Source: Magnolia sinica
Lineage: Eukaryota > Streptophyta > Magnoliopsida > Magnoliales > Magnoliaceae
Assembly: GCF_029962835.1 (NCBI RefSeq)
Contig: NC_080582.1
Location: 16,624,032 to 16,688,031, forward strand
Direction of reading: 5' to 3'
DNA: 64,000 nt
Shown: in pieces, positions 9,211 through 21,003 of the stretch
Numbering within the stretch: the stretch's first letter is position 1
How the letters are laid out: the number at the start of each line of letters is the position of its first letter
Position numbers and translations under genes: made by a program
Notes under the pieces: generated by a model
The model's database searches: none
Told to the model about the DNA's origin: nothing
What the model saw: only the letters and a program-made list of their open reading frames with translations

Positions 9211-11928
9211 TCACTTACTTGATAGACAACATTCTTTGAAACGGATGTAGCTTGGCTTGATACAGCCCTCCCATTTTATAGTTTCCCACCATTTCAGCTC
9301 ACCTTGGATATCAACTTCTGTTGCAGAAGCATTTGTGTTATCGAGAGGAAGCTTCTCCAGCAGCGGGCATCCTCGAATCTTCAACTTCTTCATCATCGGC
9401 AAGTGCCCACCGCAAATGCTTTTCAGTTTGCGTAGCTCCCAAAGACATATATCAACTAGCTATGGAAATGCATTTTGTCCCACCTCACTGTCTTCTTCAA
9501 AGACCTTCTCCAGTCTACAACAGAATTTTATTTCAACTAATTCAAGATTCTGTAACCGAATGCTCGAAGAGAAGAAATTGATTAGCTTCGGACAACATTC
9601 CAAATATATATGCTTTAGGCATGCGAAGCCCCCTCTTCCCAACTTCCCCCGGCGCACTGTTATTAATTTGGCAAGATCGGACACCCTTAGATTTTCTAAG
9701 CAAACTGCTGCATCAATGTCTGCCATTCTTCCAACGAACAGAAGCTCCAATTGATGGCATTTCTCAATCCAGCATTCTTTAAGGTTGTCCATCTCCATGC
9801 CAAGATTGGACAGTGCCATAATGGACGCGTTGCCATACAAATGAAAGAATTTTGCCATAGAGAGAACCCCTCTAACACCATCTAGGGAATTATTACCACC
9901 GCAAACCTCCAGTCCTCTTTCATAACTCAAAGACTGTTCAGATTGAGTATAAATATGCTGGTAGAGAAATTGGTTTCTTTTAAAACGACCATATCTATCC
10001 TTGCGCCCTCCCTTGCAGGGACATACCAAGAAGTGGAATTCTGGAAAGCAGGATTTCCACAGTTTCGAGCTACGGTCCAAAGATGAAAAAACACTGGCAT
10101 CACTGAACGAGATATGACGTCTGCATCTGTCTTGGAGTTGTTCATGGACCAAGCCCAAGCCACATCGATCCCAATTCAATTTTTCTTGGAGTTGTCCAGT
10201 CAACCGTCTTGAGATGCTCCATTGCCAACAGGTCTAGGCACTGCATGCTAGTCAGACTGAAAATTTGGTGCGGAAGAACTTCCAATTTCGTGCCTGAAAG
10301 ATCAAGTGCCTCAAGTTTTGAAAGTTTATCTAGGTTGGCCAGTGTCATTAGAGAGCGGCAACCCTGGAGCGAGAGTCGACGAAGGTTGCAGGCACCTGAG
10401 ATGTCGAGGCGTCGGAGGCTTTGCATGTTATAGAAGGATGCCTCCAGCATCTTTGTCAGGGCAGTTTGATGGAGATCAAGGATCTCAAGCTTCCGCATAT
10501 ACTTTAAGAACGTAGGAAGACCCTCTAGCTTGTGGCAGCTTTGGAGCTTCAACAACTGTAATTCACAAAGGCAGGATATGGAGGATGGCAGGGAAGTGAT
10601 GCTTGTAGAAGAAAGGTCAAGGACTCGGAGTCTGGTCATGTTCTTGAAAAAACTGTCTGGGATTTCTTGCAAGCGATCATTATCATTAAGCAATAACGTC
10701 GAGAGAAGAGGGCAGTTTGGAGAGCTGAATTGGAATGTTTGTACCTGATTGTGGGATAATGAGATCCTTTGGCATGCTTCTTCTGCGTCCAAGTTGTTTT
10801 TCACTAAGAACGTTCGAGAACCAATAACTTTCCTCACATGAGAATTCATATCCATATGATATTGTCCTCCTGAAGATTCCTCCATTGTAAATTGCTCTTG
10901 CAGCCAGTTCATAAATTCTACTTCCCGGGGATGATTGTCCCACTGACGTAAATATTGATTTTTAGTCTCCTCTTGAAAGAGAGAGAGAGGTAATTTGGGT
11001 TTGATGACGTCAGGGACAATAGAACCATGCATCTCTTGGCGAACTCTTTGAGCAGTACATTCCCCAGTCTCTTGAAAGCCACTTCTTTATTCTCCTCCTC
11101 ATTGAAGAATCCATCTAAAAAGCCCTCCGACCTCCAATACTCTTCTATCAAGGAATCTCGGTCGATGGAGGTTCCGTTCTGACACAAAAAGGAAACGTAA
11201 GAAAAGCATTTAAAGACCATGTCTCTGTTTGAAAAACCAATGCTGGCAGCAACATCAGCCATCTCTTCCAGTAAAAAATCCTAGGCATCTTCTTCAGACG
11301 GCTCCTCCACCTTGATCTTTAATTGAGCTCCCATTTCAGAACAGACATCCTCGGATTGAGTGGTGATGACGACTTTGCTGCCACTTGTAACCGAAACTCC
11401 AATATCTTTCAAGTCAAAGCTTTCCCAAACATCTTCAAAGATGAGGAGGAACCTTTGGCCACTTAACTTATCATTGATACTCTTAGCAGTTGCGGAGAAT
11501 TGTATGGACTCTGGGATCTCCAATGCCTTCTGGATTCCCATCTGCATCTCCATCAACCGATTACTTCTCCCCTTTGCAGCCAACCACCCTAAAACATCTT
11601 CCCCATAAACGGAACTCAAATAAAAGCGATCCTTCATTTCTCCTTTGATTCTATACGTCATCTTCTCTCCAAGACTCTCGATCCCTGGCGCTCTTACCGG
11701 TATGATCACATCAAACAGACGGCTAGATTCTCCGGATTCCTCCATTGCGGCGACTACCTGTCTCACGATCCGTGACTTCCCCACTCCCTGCCATCCCCAA
11801 ACTAAGAACACTGAAATATTGTCATCTCTCAAGCAATCCCATATCCGTTGCCTCATGTGTTGTGACAAAACGCTCACAACCTCTCCTCCTCCTTTAAACC
11901 ATCGATCATCATCCCTAAAAGCTGCCAT
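9211..11928 (-). pseudogene. NLR2: broken NB-LRR gene, partner of NLR5
   Basis: Collinear with NLR5 over its whole length, from MAAFRDDDRW (start at 11,928) to the same C-terminus. It has the P-loop GWQGVGKS, LLIFEDVW, VITTQS and CFSYVSFLC, and lacks GLPL as the others do. Four lesions are visible against NLR5. TGG to TAG at 11,281-11,283 ends the frame within RNBS-C. Two extra bases in a GA run near 10,975-10,990 shift the frame. About 11 bases are missing near 10,190. An in-frame TAG lies at 9,460-9,462 near the C-terminus. A product would be at most 215 residues, NB domain only. It is a pseudogene unless the short NB fragment is used. Confidence 0.88.
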
Positions 11929-12069
11929 TGCCTACGCCGGATCTCTCCTGCAAAATTCGAACTCATCATCTCATGATTAAGACTTTTAATGCTCAAGTCA
12001 ATTTTCAAAGCTGTTTAATGCTCAAGTCATTTTAGCTGGACCCAATCAACATTTCTTCTTGTTTTTTTA

Positions 12070-12480
12070 TCAATGGATCTGCTTCATTTTGAGATAGTCC
12101 CTAAAATGATCTCGATAAATGGATGGACGGCGTGGATACAGAATACAAACATCACCGTGGACCCGACAGTAATCCGATCTGTGGCACGAGCTTATAAAAC
12201 ACGCCTATTTTCTCCATCCCGAATAGATTGCACACTACATGCACGGTTTCAACGTGCGGAACTCTGTGGGCCCCACCATGATTTGTGTGTTAGATCCACT
12301 CCATCCATCAATTTTTCCAGCACTATTGAGTAGTAGGGATTAAATGAACTACCATTGAAACCTTCTACTGCACAACAATGAGATTTATTTGCCATCTAAC
12401 CTGTGTATGAGGTCACACGTAACTGGACGAAGGAAAAATACAAATATCATGGTGGAGCCCACGTAAATTTCACGCGTCAG
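12070..12480. repeat. P1 palindromic repeats, two partial units
   Basis: About 12,070-12,170 is a right half ('tgatctcgataaatggatggacggcgtggata'-type text, quoted here only in outline). About 12,258-12,475 is a shorter unit bounded by 'ctgtgggccccaccatgatt' and 'atcatggtggagcccac'. They lie directly upstream of NLR2. Copy B: 47,135-47,545. Confidence 0.7.
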
Positions 12481-12615
12481 CGACGTATGGTGCAGCGTAT
12501 CGGGAGAAGAAAACCAGAATGTTGAATGCCCATCAATCAGTTGGCCCGCATTAGTGGCAGCCATGGTGGTACTATCCACCAGATGGATGGTTTGGGTCAA
12601 ACTGAATCAAGCAAG

Positions 12616-13161
12616 GGAAAAAGGTATTATGCGCTCGAACTGATGGGAACGTCCCATGAGGTCGAGCTGTGTGGGCCCCACCGTGATGCTTTTCGAACAT
12701 CTACCCCATTAGTCAGATGCACCATTTCATTGTGGGCCTAGTTCTCAAAAATCAAGTCAATCTGTGACTTGTGGGCCACACAACGTACAGAAGTTGAGAG
12801 GGGCCATGCACCATTAAAACATTCATAATCATTTTTTGGACTCACCGAGATGTGGTTTGCAAATCCAGCGCATCCATTATGTGTGTCCCACTTAGATGAG
12901 GGTTCAGACCAAGTTTTAGATGCATGCAAATTTCAGGTGGGTCCCACCAAGTGCTATTATATGTTTTTAGCATGTCTTCACATGATTTTAGATGGTATGG
13001 CCCACCTGAGTTCCATATATGGCTGATTTTTAGCATATCCCATAATTTAAAGGGGACCCATCAAATGCACGGTGTTGATGATCGACATGCATCACAGTGG
13101 GGCCCACACAGCTGGACCTCATGGGAGGTTATCATGAGGTCGAGCGCATAGTAACTTTTCC
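12616..13161. mobile_element. P2 palindromic element, unit 1
   Basis: A second palindromic family with long terminal inverted repeats of about 60-70 bases. Reading inward from both ends gives GGGAAAA, then a 'TAT' segment, 'GCTCGA', 'ATGGGAAC', 'CCCATGAGGTCGAGCT', then 'GTGGGCCCCACC.TGATG'. Unit 1 spans about 546 bases. It is a MITE-like, non-coding DNA element. No target-site duplication was certain. Copy B keeps it up to 48,182. Confidence 0.7.
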
Positions 13162-13169
13162 CATGAGGT

Positions 13170-13714
13170 TGCCTATATATATACGGATGGTCGATCTTAT
13201 GGGAACTCCCCATGAGGTTGAGTTGTGGGCCCCACCATGATGTATGTCGAACATCTACCCCATCAGTCAGATGCACCATTCCAGATGGACCTGTGCTTAA
13301 AAATAAAGTCAATCCATGACTTTTGTGGCCACACCACGTCCAAAAGTGGAAATGGGTTATCTTCCTATTAAAACATTCATAATCATTTATTGAGCCTACC
13401 AAGTTGTGGTTAACAGATCCAGTACATCCATTATGTGTTCCACTTGTACAAGGGGTCACACTAAGTTTCAGATGCATCCAAATTTTAGGTGGGCTCCACC
13501 AAGTGCTTATATATGGTTTAGGCATGTCTCTACATTATTTTAGATGGTATGGCTCACCTGACTTACTTATATGACTGATTTTTGAGATATACCATCATTC
13601 AAAGGGGACCCATCAAATGCATGGTGTTGACGTTGGACACACATAATGGTGGGGCCCACATAGCTCGACCTCATGGGAAGTTCCCATGAGCTCGACTGTA
13701 TAGAACCTTTTCCC
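13170..13714. mobile_element. P2 palindromic element, unit 2, in a TA run
   Basis: Same family and orientation as unit 1. The left arm is clear from about 13,198 ('atgggaactccccatgaggt') and the right arm ends 'tagaaccttttccc' at 13,714. The left side has 'tatatata' at 13,174-13,182 and the right side abuts an AT run, which suggests insertion into a TA microsatellite. In copy B the left boundary is replaced by a GC-rich block (48,183-48,257). Confidence 0.65.
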
Positions 13715-13733
13715 ATATATATATATATATATA
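13713..13733. repeat. Short (AT)n microsatellite
   Basis: About ten AT units. The copy B counterpart (48,776-48,844) is more than three times longer. Confidence 0.9.
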
Positions 13734-14310
13734 AATTGAGGTGAGCCACATCATAGATAACAAATGGTTGGCCACAGCATAGGTTGTATGCGAGGTGCGC
13801 CATGGAATGTAGAATCAATCCAAACCGTTCATCATGTGGAACCCAGCAGGATGACGGGTAACCCCATTTAAAATAGTTTGGATTATCCAAACATGTGATT
13901 GACGGCCATTTGTTAATTAAAATTACAGTCCAACCTATTTTGGCTTCAATCATACAATTGACGGCCACCGATAACTGGTCAAGGAAAGAATAAATTACGT
14001 ACTGAACTAAAATTAGACCAACTCACTTTTGTTAGCATTGTGACTTGTATTGTTAGGGAATTCCATAAAATAATACTTGGATAATTTGGTATTTAAAAAG
14101 GTACCAGGATGTAAATATCTATTAATGTGGTACTATTTTATAGAAGCAAGAGCTTTCTGGTCCACGCAGATTGCATGGTACCAGGGAGGTATCCATGCCC
14201 TCCATCCGTTTCTACCTATCATATTAGTTAAGAAATATGTTTGACAAGCTTACAAAGACCCGCCAAGATTGGAAGTTTTTTATATTCTAGATATACTCGG
14301 CAAGGCTATC
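13734..14310. other. Intergenic DNA, nothing recognised
   Basis: No gene, repeat end or structure was recognised. The segment is nearly identical in copy B (48,850-49,431). Confidence 0.5.
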
Positions 14311-14571
14311 TCACATGATTTTGCCAAAATGAGAGATCTCCGTAGAGATGATCAGAGCTTCCATGATGACTATGAAGGTTCGAGAGGCTGATTCCTCCCA
14401 TGGAAGGAAATCAAAGGCCGTGATGAAGAATCCAATTTCAATTAAGATATGACCTATATTGGAACATTTAAGGACCTCTGTAGCCAAGCTATCATGGAAA
14501 TCTGAAACTGGTTTGACATTGTAATAATCAAGAATCTTGAACCAGCAAGGAAACCCAATAAGGGTTGCCAC
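14311..14571 (-). other. Unrecognised 86-residue frame conserved in both copies
   Basis: The minus-strand frame starts MATLIGFPCWFKILDYYN and ends EISHFGKIM. It looks helical and moderately hydrophobic. It is open in copy B too (49,432-49,692) with few replacements. It lies upstream of NLR2/NLR5 on the same strand. NLR5 has an in-frame stop just before its ATG, so this is not simply its first exon. I do not recognise the family. It may be an exon fragment of a host gene, part of the nearby Ty3 relic, or chance. Confidence 0.25.
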
Positions 14572-14639
14572 TTTGCGGAGCTATATACGGAGCATGCAGT
14601 GAAGAGCTCGGGGCCTAAGCTAAATACAGTTTCTCTACA

Positions 14640-15009
14640 CAGCACAATGCTACTTATCTTAATTCTAGATTTTATTTATTTATTTATTTTTTAAATTCCT
14701 CCACTTTCGTCCAGCTCCAGTGCCAAATGTATAGAGTTTAAGATAGCTTACATTGTTGCTATCTAGTGCCATCGGTATAGTATGCATAAGAGTAGCATAA
14801 ATATCGATGACCTACTGTTGTCGGATCCCCGATCAACCAAGTCCTTACTTGGAAGTTTACACCCTGGTCACATCCTGCCAACCACTCGCCTCAATTGTTT
14901 GTCTATACAGCCGATTGTGAGTATTTGTCTTCTATTTATTTCTCTGCTTATTTTGTTTCCTTGTTAGAGTACTAAGTTCCAACAAAATTATTACCCAACA
15001 GAAGTGACA
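14640..15009. other. Possible 5' remnant of the Ty3 relic
   Basis: Text such as 'gtcggatccccgatcaacc' and 'tcacatcctgccaacc' resembles LTR or leader sequence, but no end repeats were found. No gene recognised. Confidence 0.3.
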
Positions 15010-17510
15010 TTTACATAGTACATAAACCTCCCTACAAACTCAATCCAGACTTAACTTGAGATGTAGGAAAGGTTGCAAATGAAATTCCACCGAACTAAGC
15101 CTGAAGTCACCATGGCTAATTTATCCAAACTTCACCAATTGCCTGGAGAATTGGCCAAACAATTCATCGTCCAACTCAAGGGCACTAAGAATTGGTGCCC
15201 TATGATTCTTCCCGAGGCTGAGTTCGCTAGACTCGTCTTCAAAAGCATGGACTTTGAGCTTCACAAGAAGTTTGAAAGCAAGCACTTTGGTGACCTATTC
15301 AAGTTGTCAACTAGGGTCACCTATTACAAACAAAATCTCCCTGAGGAGAGTCATCAGATGAACTAATCACATGGCATGTTTTATCGTGACTCTAACTATG
15401 AACGGAACATCATGGAGGTAATATAGGCAAACAATTGTACAAATTTCTGACTTTAAATCATTTTGAAGTTTAGACCTTCACAAGTGTGAACCCTCTGAAG
15501 GCTATCCTCAAGTCCTTGAGGCAATACTCTTTTGATAGTTCTAAGGCTAAAGAAATCTTTGACTTGTTGTTAGAGGTCAGATTTATCAAACTCTCTGACT
15601 ACCAGAAGAATCCATTGGCTAAGGAACAAAAAGGAGAGTACTGGAAGTGGAAAAGTTTCAAAACATGTTCTACTAAGAGTTGTGTAATTTTTAGTAATAT
15701 CATCCCGGAGAACATTGATAAAGGCCTCCTAAAGTTTCTCGAAAAGGATGCCATGGGGGTCGACCGAGATCCTTTCCCAAAGACCGTTAGCGTCAATGTC
15801 ATCACGGATGAAATTAAGATGATCGGTCAAATTACCACTAATAAATCCAAGGTGGCGACTCCTTAAACACTAACAAAGGAGCCATCTAAACCTAAATGAC
15901 AAGCAACTATTGCTTCCTTCAAATCTTTGTGGCCAAACCAACAAAGGAAGCAAGCTTCAATGGGAGATTAATGATAATGCCCCTCCCGATGAACTCAAGA
16001 AAAATTTGGTGATGTATGAATGCTGCTCGAGGCACATCGAGAAGGGTACAAAACGTTCATCACTCAACGAACGATATAATTGGTTGTCATGATTGTCCAC
16101 CCAACTAAGGACAAGACAATTACCAGGGCGTCAACAACCAAACCAACGGTAGCACTACTCGCTTCTTACCCACAAGCGTAGAAAGACGAGTTGACATTTC
16201 ACGTTGCCTATAATCATAAGAGTACGAAACCCTAACCAAATCAAGTTTGGGTGCCCAAGGATTCATGAACTGCCACATTAAGCTCTAAGGAGACACTTTG
16301 TAGGCTAGCCTGATCACCCACAACTTTGCTGGCCACCCGTAAGGCCACGAATGGTTAAGCCTGGTGAAGCATTCACCAACCAGTGGACTATTGCAATCCA
16401 TCAAAAAATTTCACAAGATCCTCAAGGACTGGCCATAACTTAGAGACACGGGTTACAAAGGTGGACGGCTATGGCTAGGGCATTCGCCATTGCTGATCGG
16501 GTTATATGCAATAGGATGCAATTGATTGCAGAGAGGTTCGGACCATTCCATGAACGTCCAACACCTTGGGAGCCAATGCCCTCCCGCAAAGAGATCCACG
16601 TGGAGGAGGATTTTAAAATATTGTCATCTCTTCTTAGGAAATCTGTTTAGCTTATCAATCTTTCCACGGATCTCCCAGCTTGAGAATTTTCTAAAAGAAA
16701 TTGGAGATCAGATTCAGACATCTAAATCAAGGGAAAGTAGCCGCAAAACCACATTAACATTAGGACTATACTGCCCATCACCTTTAATTATAACCTAGCA
16801 TTTATTTTTCCAATGAACTTCCAAGCATCGTCGGATTAGCCTAATCAGGTGGTTAAGGACATCAAAGAGGTAAGAGAGACCTCAGCGCAAGTAGATATTT
16901 GATCCTCCATAGCTGACCATGGCCATGGAGCCAGACACACTGCTGTCATTGAGGACAATGAAGAACCAAAGAAGGTCATCTCTACGAAACCTTCACATTC
17001 GATAACCAAACACTTGAAACCTTTCTATGTGACCACACATATGGATGGTTGCCTAGTTTCGTGAGTTATGGTCAACAACAGTGTAGCCATAAATATCATT
17101 CTAATGTCAATGGTCCAAAGGCTAAAAAAAACACCGCAGGACTTAATGCCAACCGAGGTTACTATATCAAGTTTCGTAGGAGGGGTCACAAACACCAAAT
17201 GGTGCTCTTTGTGGAACTACTAGTAGGAAGTAAAAAGGTCGTGATGGTTTTCTTCGTGATTTAGCCAACAAGCAGCTACCACACACTCCTAGGGAGAGAT
17301 TTGGTCCATTCCATTTAGTATATCCCGGCATCCCTACATTAGTTCCTGATTCTTTGATATGGAAAGAAGGTTGAAATTGTTTATGCAGCCAATCGACCAT
17401 TCGTAGTCATATCAAATATCGGCGAAGCTAATTTTTATATAGGGTAGATCAATCCATTGTGCTGTATCGGCCAAAACAAACATGGCTGGCTGACAGGAGT
17501 CACTACTACG
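15010..17510 (+). mobile_element. Ty3/gypsy gag-protease relic, copy A
   Basis: Fossil of a Ty3/gypsy LTR element, probably Tat-like. Recognisable parts on the plus strand: gag ('LPGELAKQFIVQLKG', 'EAEFARLVFKSMDFELHKKF', about 15,073-15,366), a later gag part ('YWKWKSFKTCSTKSCVIF' and 'FPKTVSVNVITDE', about 15,486-15,866), and an aspartic-protease region ('LKPFYVTTHMDG', 'LMPTEVTISSF' and 'LLGRD'-like text, about 16,990-17,500). No reverse transcriptase, integrase or clear LTRs are seen. It is old and badly broken, with on the order of ten or more breaks. It is shared with copy B (50,131-52,631), so it predates the segmental duplication. Confidence 0.75.
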
Positions 17511-17754
17511 ATATATCCCTCCCAAGATGTGGACACGATTATCTCAATGGACTCTTCTCAAGAATGGGATATGCTCATGCCCTATATGATATGTTAAAAT
17601 AGATGGACAACATGGATAGAACATATAAATCACGGTAGGCCCGTAGAGCCTCTGACAACCATTCATCTCTAGCCAGAGCTAGTACCCAATCCACATCTAA
17701 AGGCACCAAAGCGAAGCCTTTAACCTCCATGCAGATTGCATAGGCTACTCTATA

Positions 17755-18590
17755 GGCCCATTATGATGTTATTTGCATGAGCATTTTAGAGCATGAATCC
17801 AAAAACGGGTAGATCCAAATCTACTTTGGACCACACTATACATTATGACGACAAATAAACATTATGGTGGGCATTATAGTGGGCCTTAGGAATTTTTAAT
17901 TGCGGGTGTTCAATCAGCACCTACTTCTATGAAGAGCTGGGCATTGAGTCGGGTCGGACCGAGTTAAGGCTAACCTGACTCGATCCGGTTTTAAAATAGT
18001 CCAAAGCCGAACTTGACCCGACTTGGTACCAAGTCCATCATGGCCGACCCAATCTGAGTTCGGGTCTAGCTTGGACTAATCCGAACCAAGTCCGACCCAA
18101 TGACAAGTATCGAGTCAGGTCAAGTTGGCACCAAGTCAGGTCGGGTGCAACGGGTATCCACATACTAAAATCACAACTCGAAACCTAGATTCACTTGCCA
18201 AAATTGCAACTTCTCTATCAACTCAAAACCTAGTTTTTTTTTTTTTTTTTTTTTTAATTTAATATACATGTACTAGTCGAGTTTTGAATCAAGTCGAATC
18301 AGTACCGAGTTGGATTTCAGGTCCAGTTGAGTTATCAAACTTGATTGGGTTTGAGTTCGGATTGGACGAAGTCAACTTGATTCAAATTAACTCACCTACT
18401 TAGTTTGAATCGATTCATATCTGAATGAGTTAGACAAGTTGAGTCATCCCATGCTCAGCTCTACTTCTATGGTATGGTCCAGCCGAGATTTGGATCTGTT
18501 TAATTTGTGGGTTCATGCCCTAAAAAGAGCCCAGAAAACAGATGGATGGCATGGATACAGAGTTCATACGTCAAGGTGGACCCACGGTAA
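17755..18590. repeat. P1 palindromic repeat interrupted by a hAT-like MITE
   Basis: The left half (17,755-17,931) opens with 'aggcccattatgatgtta'. The right half (18,464-18,590) closes with 'gtcaaggtggacccacgg'. The two halves join at CTTCTATG, the target duplicated by the MITE at 17,932-18,463. Confidence 0.75.
17932..18463. mobile_element. hAT-like MITE (family H2), copy A
   Basis: A 532-base element with imperfect 13-base inverted ends (left AAGAGCTGGGCAT, right ATGCTCAGCTCTA) and an exact 8-base target-site duplication CTTCTATG (17,924-17,931 and 18,464-18,471), as expected for the hAT superfamily. The interior is a degenerate 'gagtcgggtcgg' and 'ccgaacttgacccgac' repeat with no coding capacity. 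It is nested in a P1 repeat. The same insertion is in copy B (53,057-53,595). Confidence 0.85.
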
Positions 18591-19091
18591 AGGCTGTAAC
18601 AAATTTGGAAATCTTTAACCTGCCATAGAGACAGCAGGAGATTGCCTGTGGCCTAAGGCTTCATATATTTGAAAGCTGTGTGTGGGGTCCATAGAGATCT
18701 CCGTAACAAATCCATTCTGTTTGTCAGTTTTGCTAGATAACAATAGGAAGTATTAAAATCAGGCAGATTCATCGAAACAACATAGATTTGAACGCTTGAA
18801 AACTTTATGGCCCCAAATATTTTCCATCAGGATGATATTTATGCCTACAGTTTATTTTAAGTATTAATAAATAACCTTAGGAACAATTCGATAGCCTATA
18901 AATATCATGAACATTATGGTAAGCTCCAGGAAGGTTTCAACGGTGGAACATCCACCTGCTGTGGTGTGGCCCACGTGAGTTTTCGATCTACCTGATGTTT
19001 AGAATCCTGGCCCATTGTTTTCTTGCATAACTGATGGACAGAGTGGATTTGTAATGGGCATATCTGTGGGCCCTACACGGTTTCCGACTAC
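18591..19091. other. Intergenic DNA with a partial P1 unit
   Basis: Mostly unrecognised. About 18,905-19,065 carries P1 text ('atggtaagctccaggaaggtttcaacggtgg' in outline, and 'tgtggtgtggcccacgtgag'). Confidence 0.5.
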
Positions 19092-19700
19092 AGGAAGTTC
19101 CTGTGGCCCCAACATGATGTATGTGTTTAATCCACGCTCTCAATTTATCTTTTCATATTATTTTAAGAATAAGCTAAAAAATGAGTTAGATCCAAATCTC
19201 AAGTGGACCATGCTGCAGGAAAGAGTGGTAATGAACACTCACCATTAAAAAACTCTTCTGTGGTATAAAATTTTTGGATCAACTTGATAATTGTTTCTTC
19301 CCTTCATCCAAGTCTGTATGACTTAATTAATCAGGTTAAATGGAAAATTAACATTATAGTGGGCCCTAGGATGTTTTAATGTTTTGCATTTAATCACCAC
19401 TATTTCCTATGGTGTGGTCCACCTGAGATTTGATGCAGCCTCATTTTTGGGCTAATGCACTAAAACGATATGGAGAAACTGATAAACAAAGTGGATAAAA
19501 CACACGCATTATGGTGGGAGCAGCAGTAGCCACGTCCCTACTAAAATTGAATTGTTAAGAGAAAATGACATGGAGAAATGGATAGACAGAGTGGAGAAAT
19601 GAGCAGCAATAGCCTCATTTTTGGTCTAATGCACTAAAATGATAGGGAGAAATGGATAGACAGAGTGGATAAAATACATGCATTATGATGGGAGCAGCAG
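19092..19700. repeat. P1 palindromic repeat with partly duplicated right end
   Basis: A near-complete unit runs from 'gtggccccaacatgatgtat' to 'cacgcattatggtgggagca' (about 19,545). The right end is then repeated at 19,560-19,700 ('ggagaaatggatagacagag' occurs twice, 'gcagcagtagcc' twice), a local tandem duplication. Confidence 0.7.
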
Positions 19701-20441
19701 TAGCCGCGTTCCTACTAACATTGAATTATTAATAGAGATCTTGATTTTATTTTTTTTTCTTAAGATTTTTCTTGTATATTTACATCTAGATACATATTTA
19801 AATCTACTTCTTTTTTTTTTTTCTTTTTTTTTTTTAATTTTAACTCACACTCACCGCTTCCGCCGGACACTCAGGCACTCACACAATGGCAGCACAATGG
19901 GTGCTCGATCTTGTGACCTTGTGTGTAACTTTATTAATTGGTGGGCATTTTCATTATTTCAGAAAAAATCATACTTCTAATTGATGGAAGTTGGAGAAAA
20001 CTAAGGGAAAGCAGTCATTTCATATTTAACTTATTAATAACATAGCTTAATGAAAACTTAATTTCAAAAGATACAAGAATGTAAATAACATATTAATGAG
20101 GTATGTATTCTTTTGTAAAAACGGATTTTATTTTATTTATGATTATCAAAATGTATAAAAGATATTCGATATTTGTAGAGATTCGGAGAAATTTTACCGT
20201 ATACTCTTATTAACAAATAAGAAATTATCCCAACAAATACGAAAATATCCCAACCTACTAGGATTACCCCAACACTAACAAACTTAAATTCTACCAATAC
20301 TCAAACTTGGAATGGACCTAAATCCAACCGTGGATTGGGTCGGGTTTGAAACTCAGACCTACTTATCAAAGGGAACTCATCACCTACAGGGGCTGCACCA
20401 CAACTTGTCGTACAGGGAATTTTCAGCCATTGAATGCGTTG
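19701..20441. other. AT-rich intergenic DNA
   Basis: T runs at about 19,747-19,757 and 19,811-19,835, otherwise AT-rich DNA. No gene recognised. Confidence 0.5.
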
Positions 20442-20449
20442 AGTGGGTG

Positions 20450-20995
20450 TAGGGCTGTACACAAACCGTGTTAGCTCGGTTAGCTCGCTCAACTCGACTC
20501 GAAAAGGCTCGATTCAACTTGGTTTGAAACCGAGTTCGAGCTTGCCCAATCTTGACTCGACTCGGATCAAACAAGTTCGGTAACTCAGTTACTTTGATAT
20601 TGATGTTGCTCACCTTGTGTTTGATGAAATGACTCAACCAAGTGTCGGGTGGTGGAAGGAATGTATGTATATGAAACAAATACCCATTTTTCTTGATTTT
20701 GATGTTGCCTACTAGGTGTTTGATGAAATACCTGTAAATAGCTATTGCTGTTTTTCATAGTTTTACATATGATAAGAAATTGAAAGTGCACTCCATGTGT
20801 TTGTGAAAATGCCGCACAGGCTCGATCTTGGCTCAAACTTAGCTTGAATTGGCCCAAGCTGCTGACCGAACCAAGCCGAGCTGGCCAATTAGGCTCGAGG
20901 ACCGAGCCGAGCCGGGTTCGAGCTAGGGTTAGCTAGCGGCCGAGCTGAGTCAACCTGTGCCAAGCTCGACTCGGTTCGACTGGTGTACACCTCTA
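20450..20995. mobile_element. hAT-like MITE (family H1), copy A
   Basis: A 546-base element with 13-base inverted ends (TAGGGCTGTACAC and GTGTACACCTCTA) and an exact 8-base target-site duplication AGTGGGTG (20,442-20,449 and 20,996-21,003). The TAG-ends and 8-base duplication fit hAT. The arms are 'gctcgactcg'-rich and pair with each other. The centre (about 20,575-20,815) is unrelated AT-rich filler. Copy B has it at 55,582-56,155. Confidence 0.88.
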
Positions 20996-21003
20996 AGTGG
21001 GTG

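Noticed and set aside
17932-18463. Simple 'gggtcgg' minisatellite
   Set aside because: Inverted ends and an exact 8-base target duplication show that it is a transposon, so it is annotated as MITE H2.
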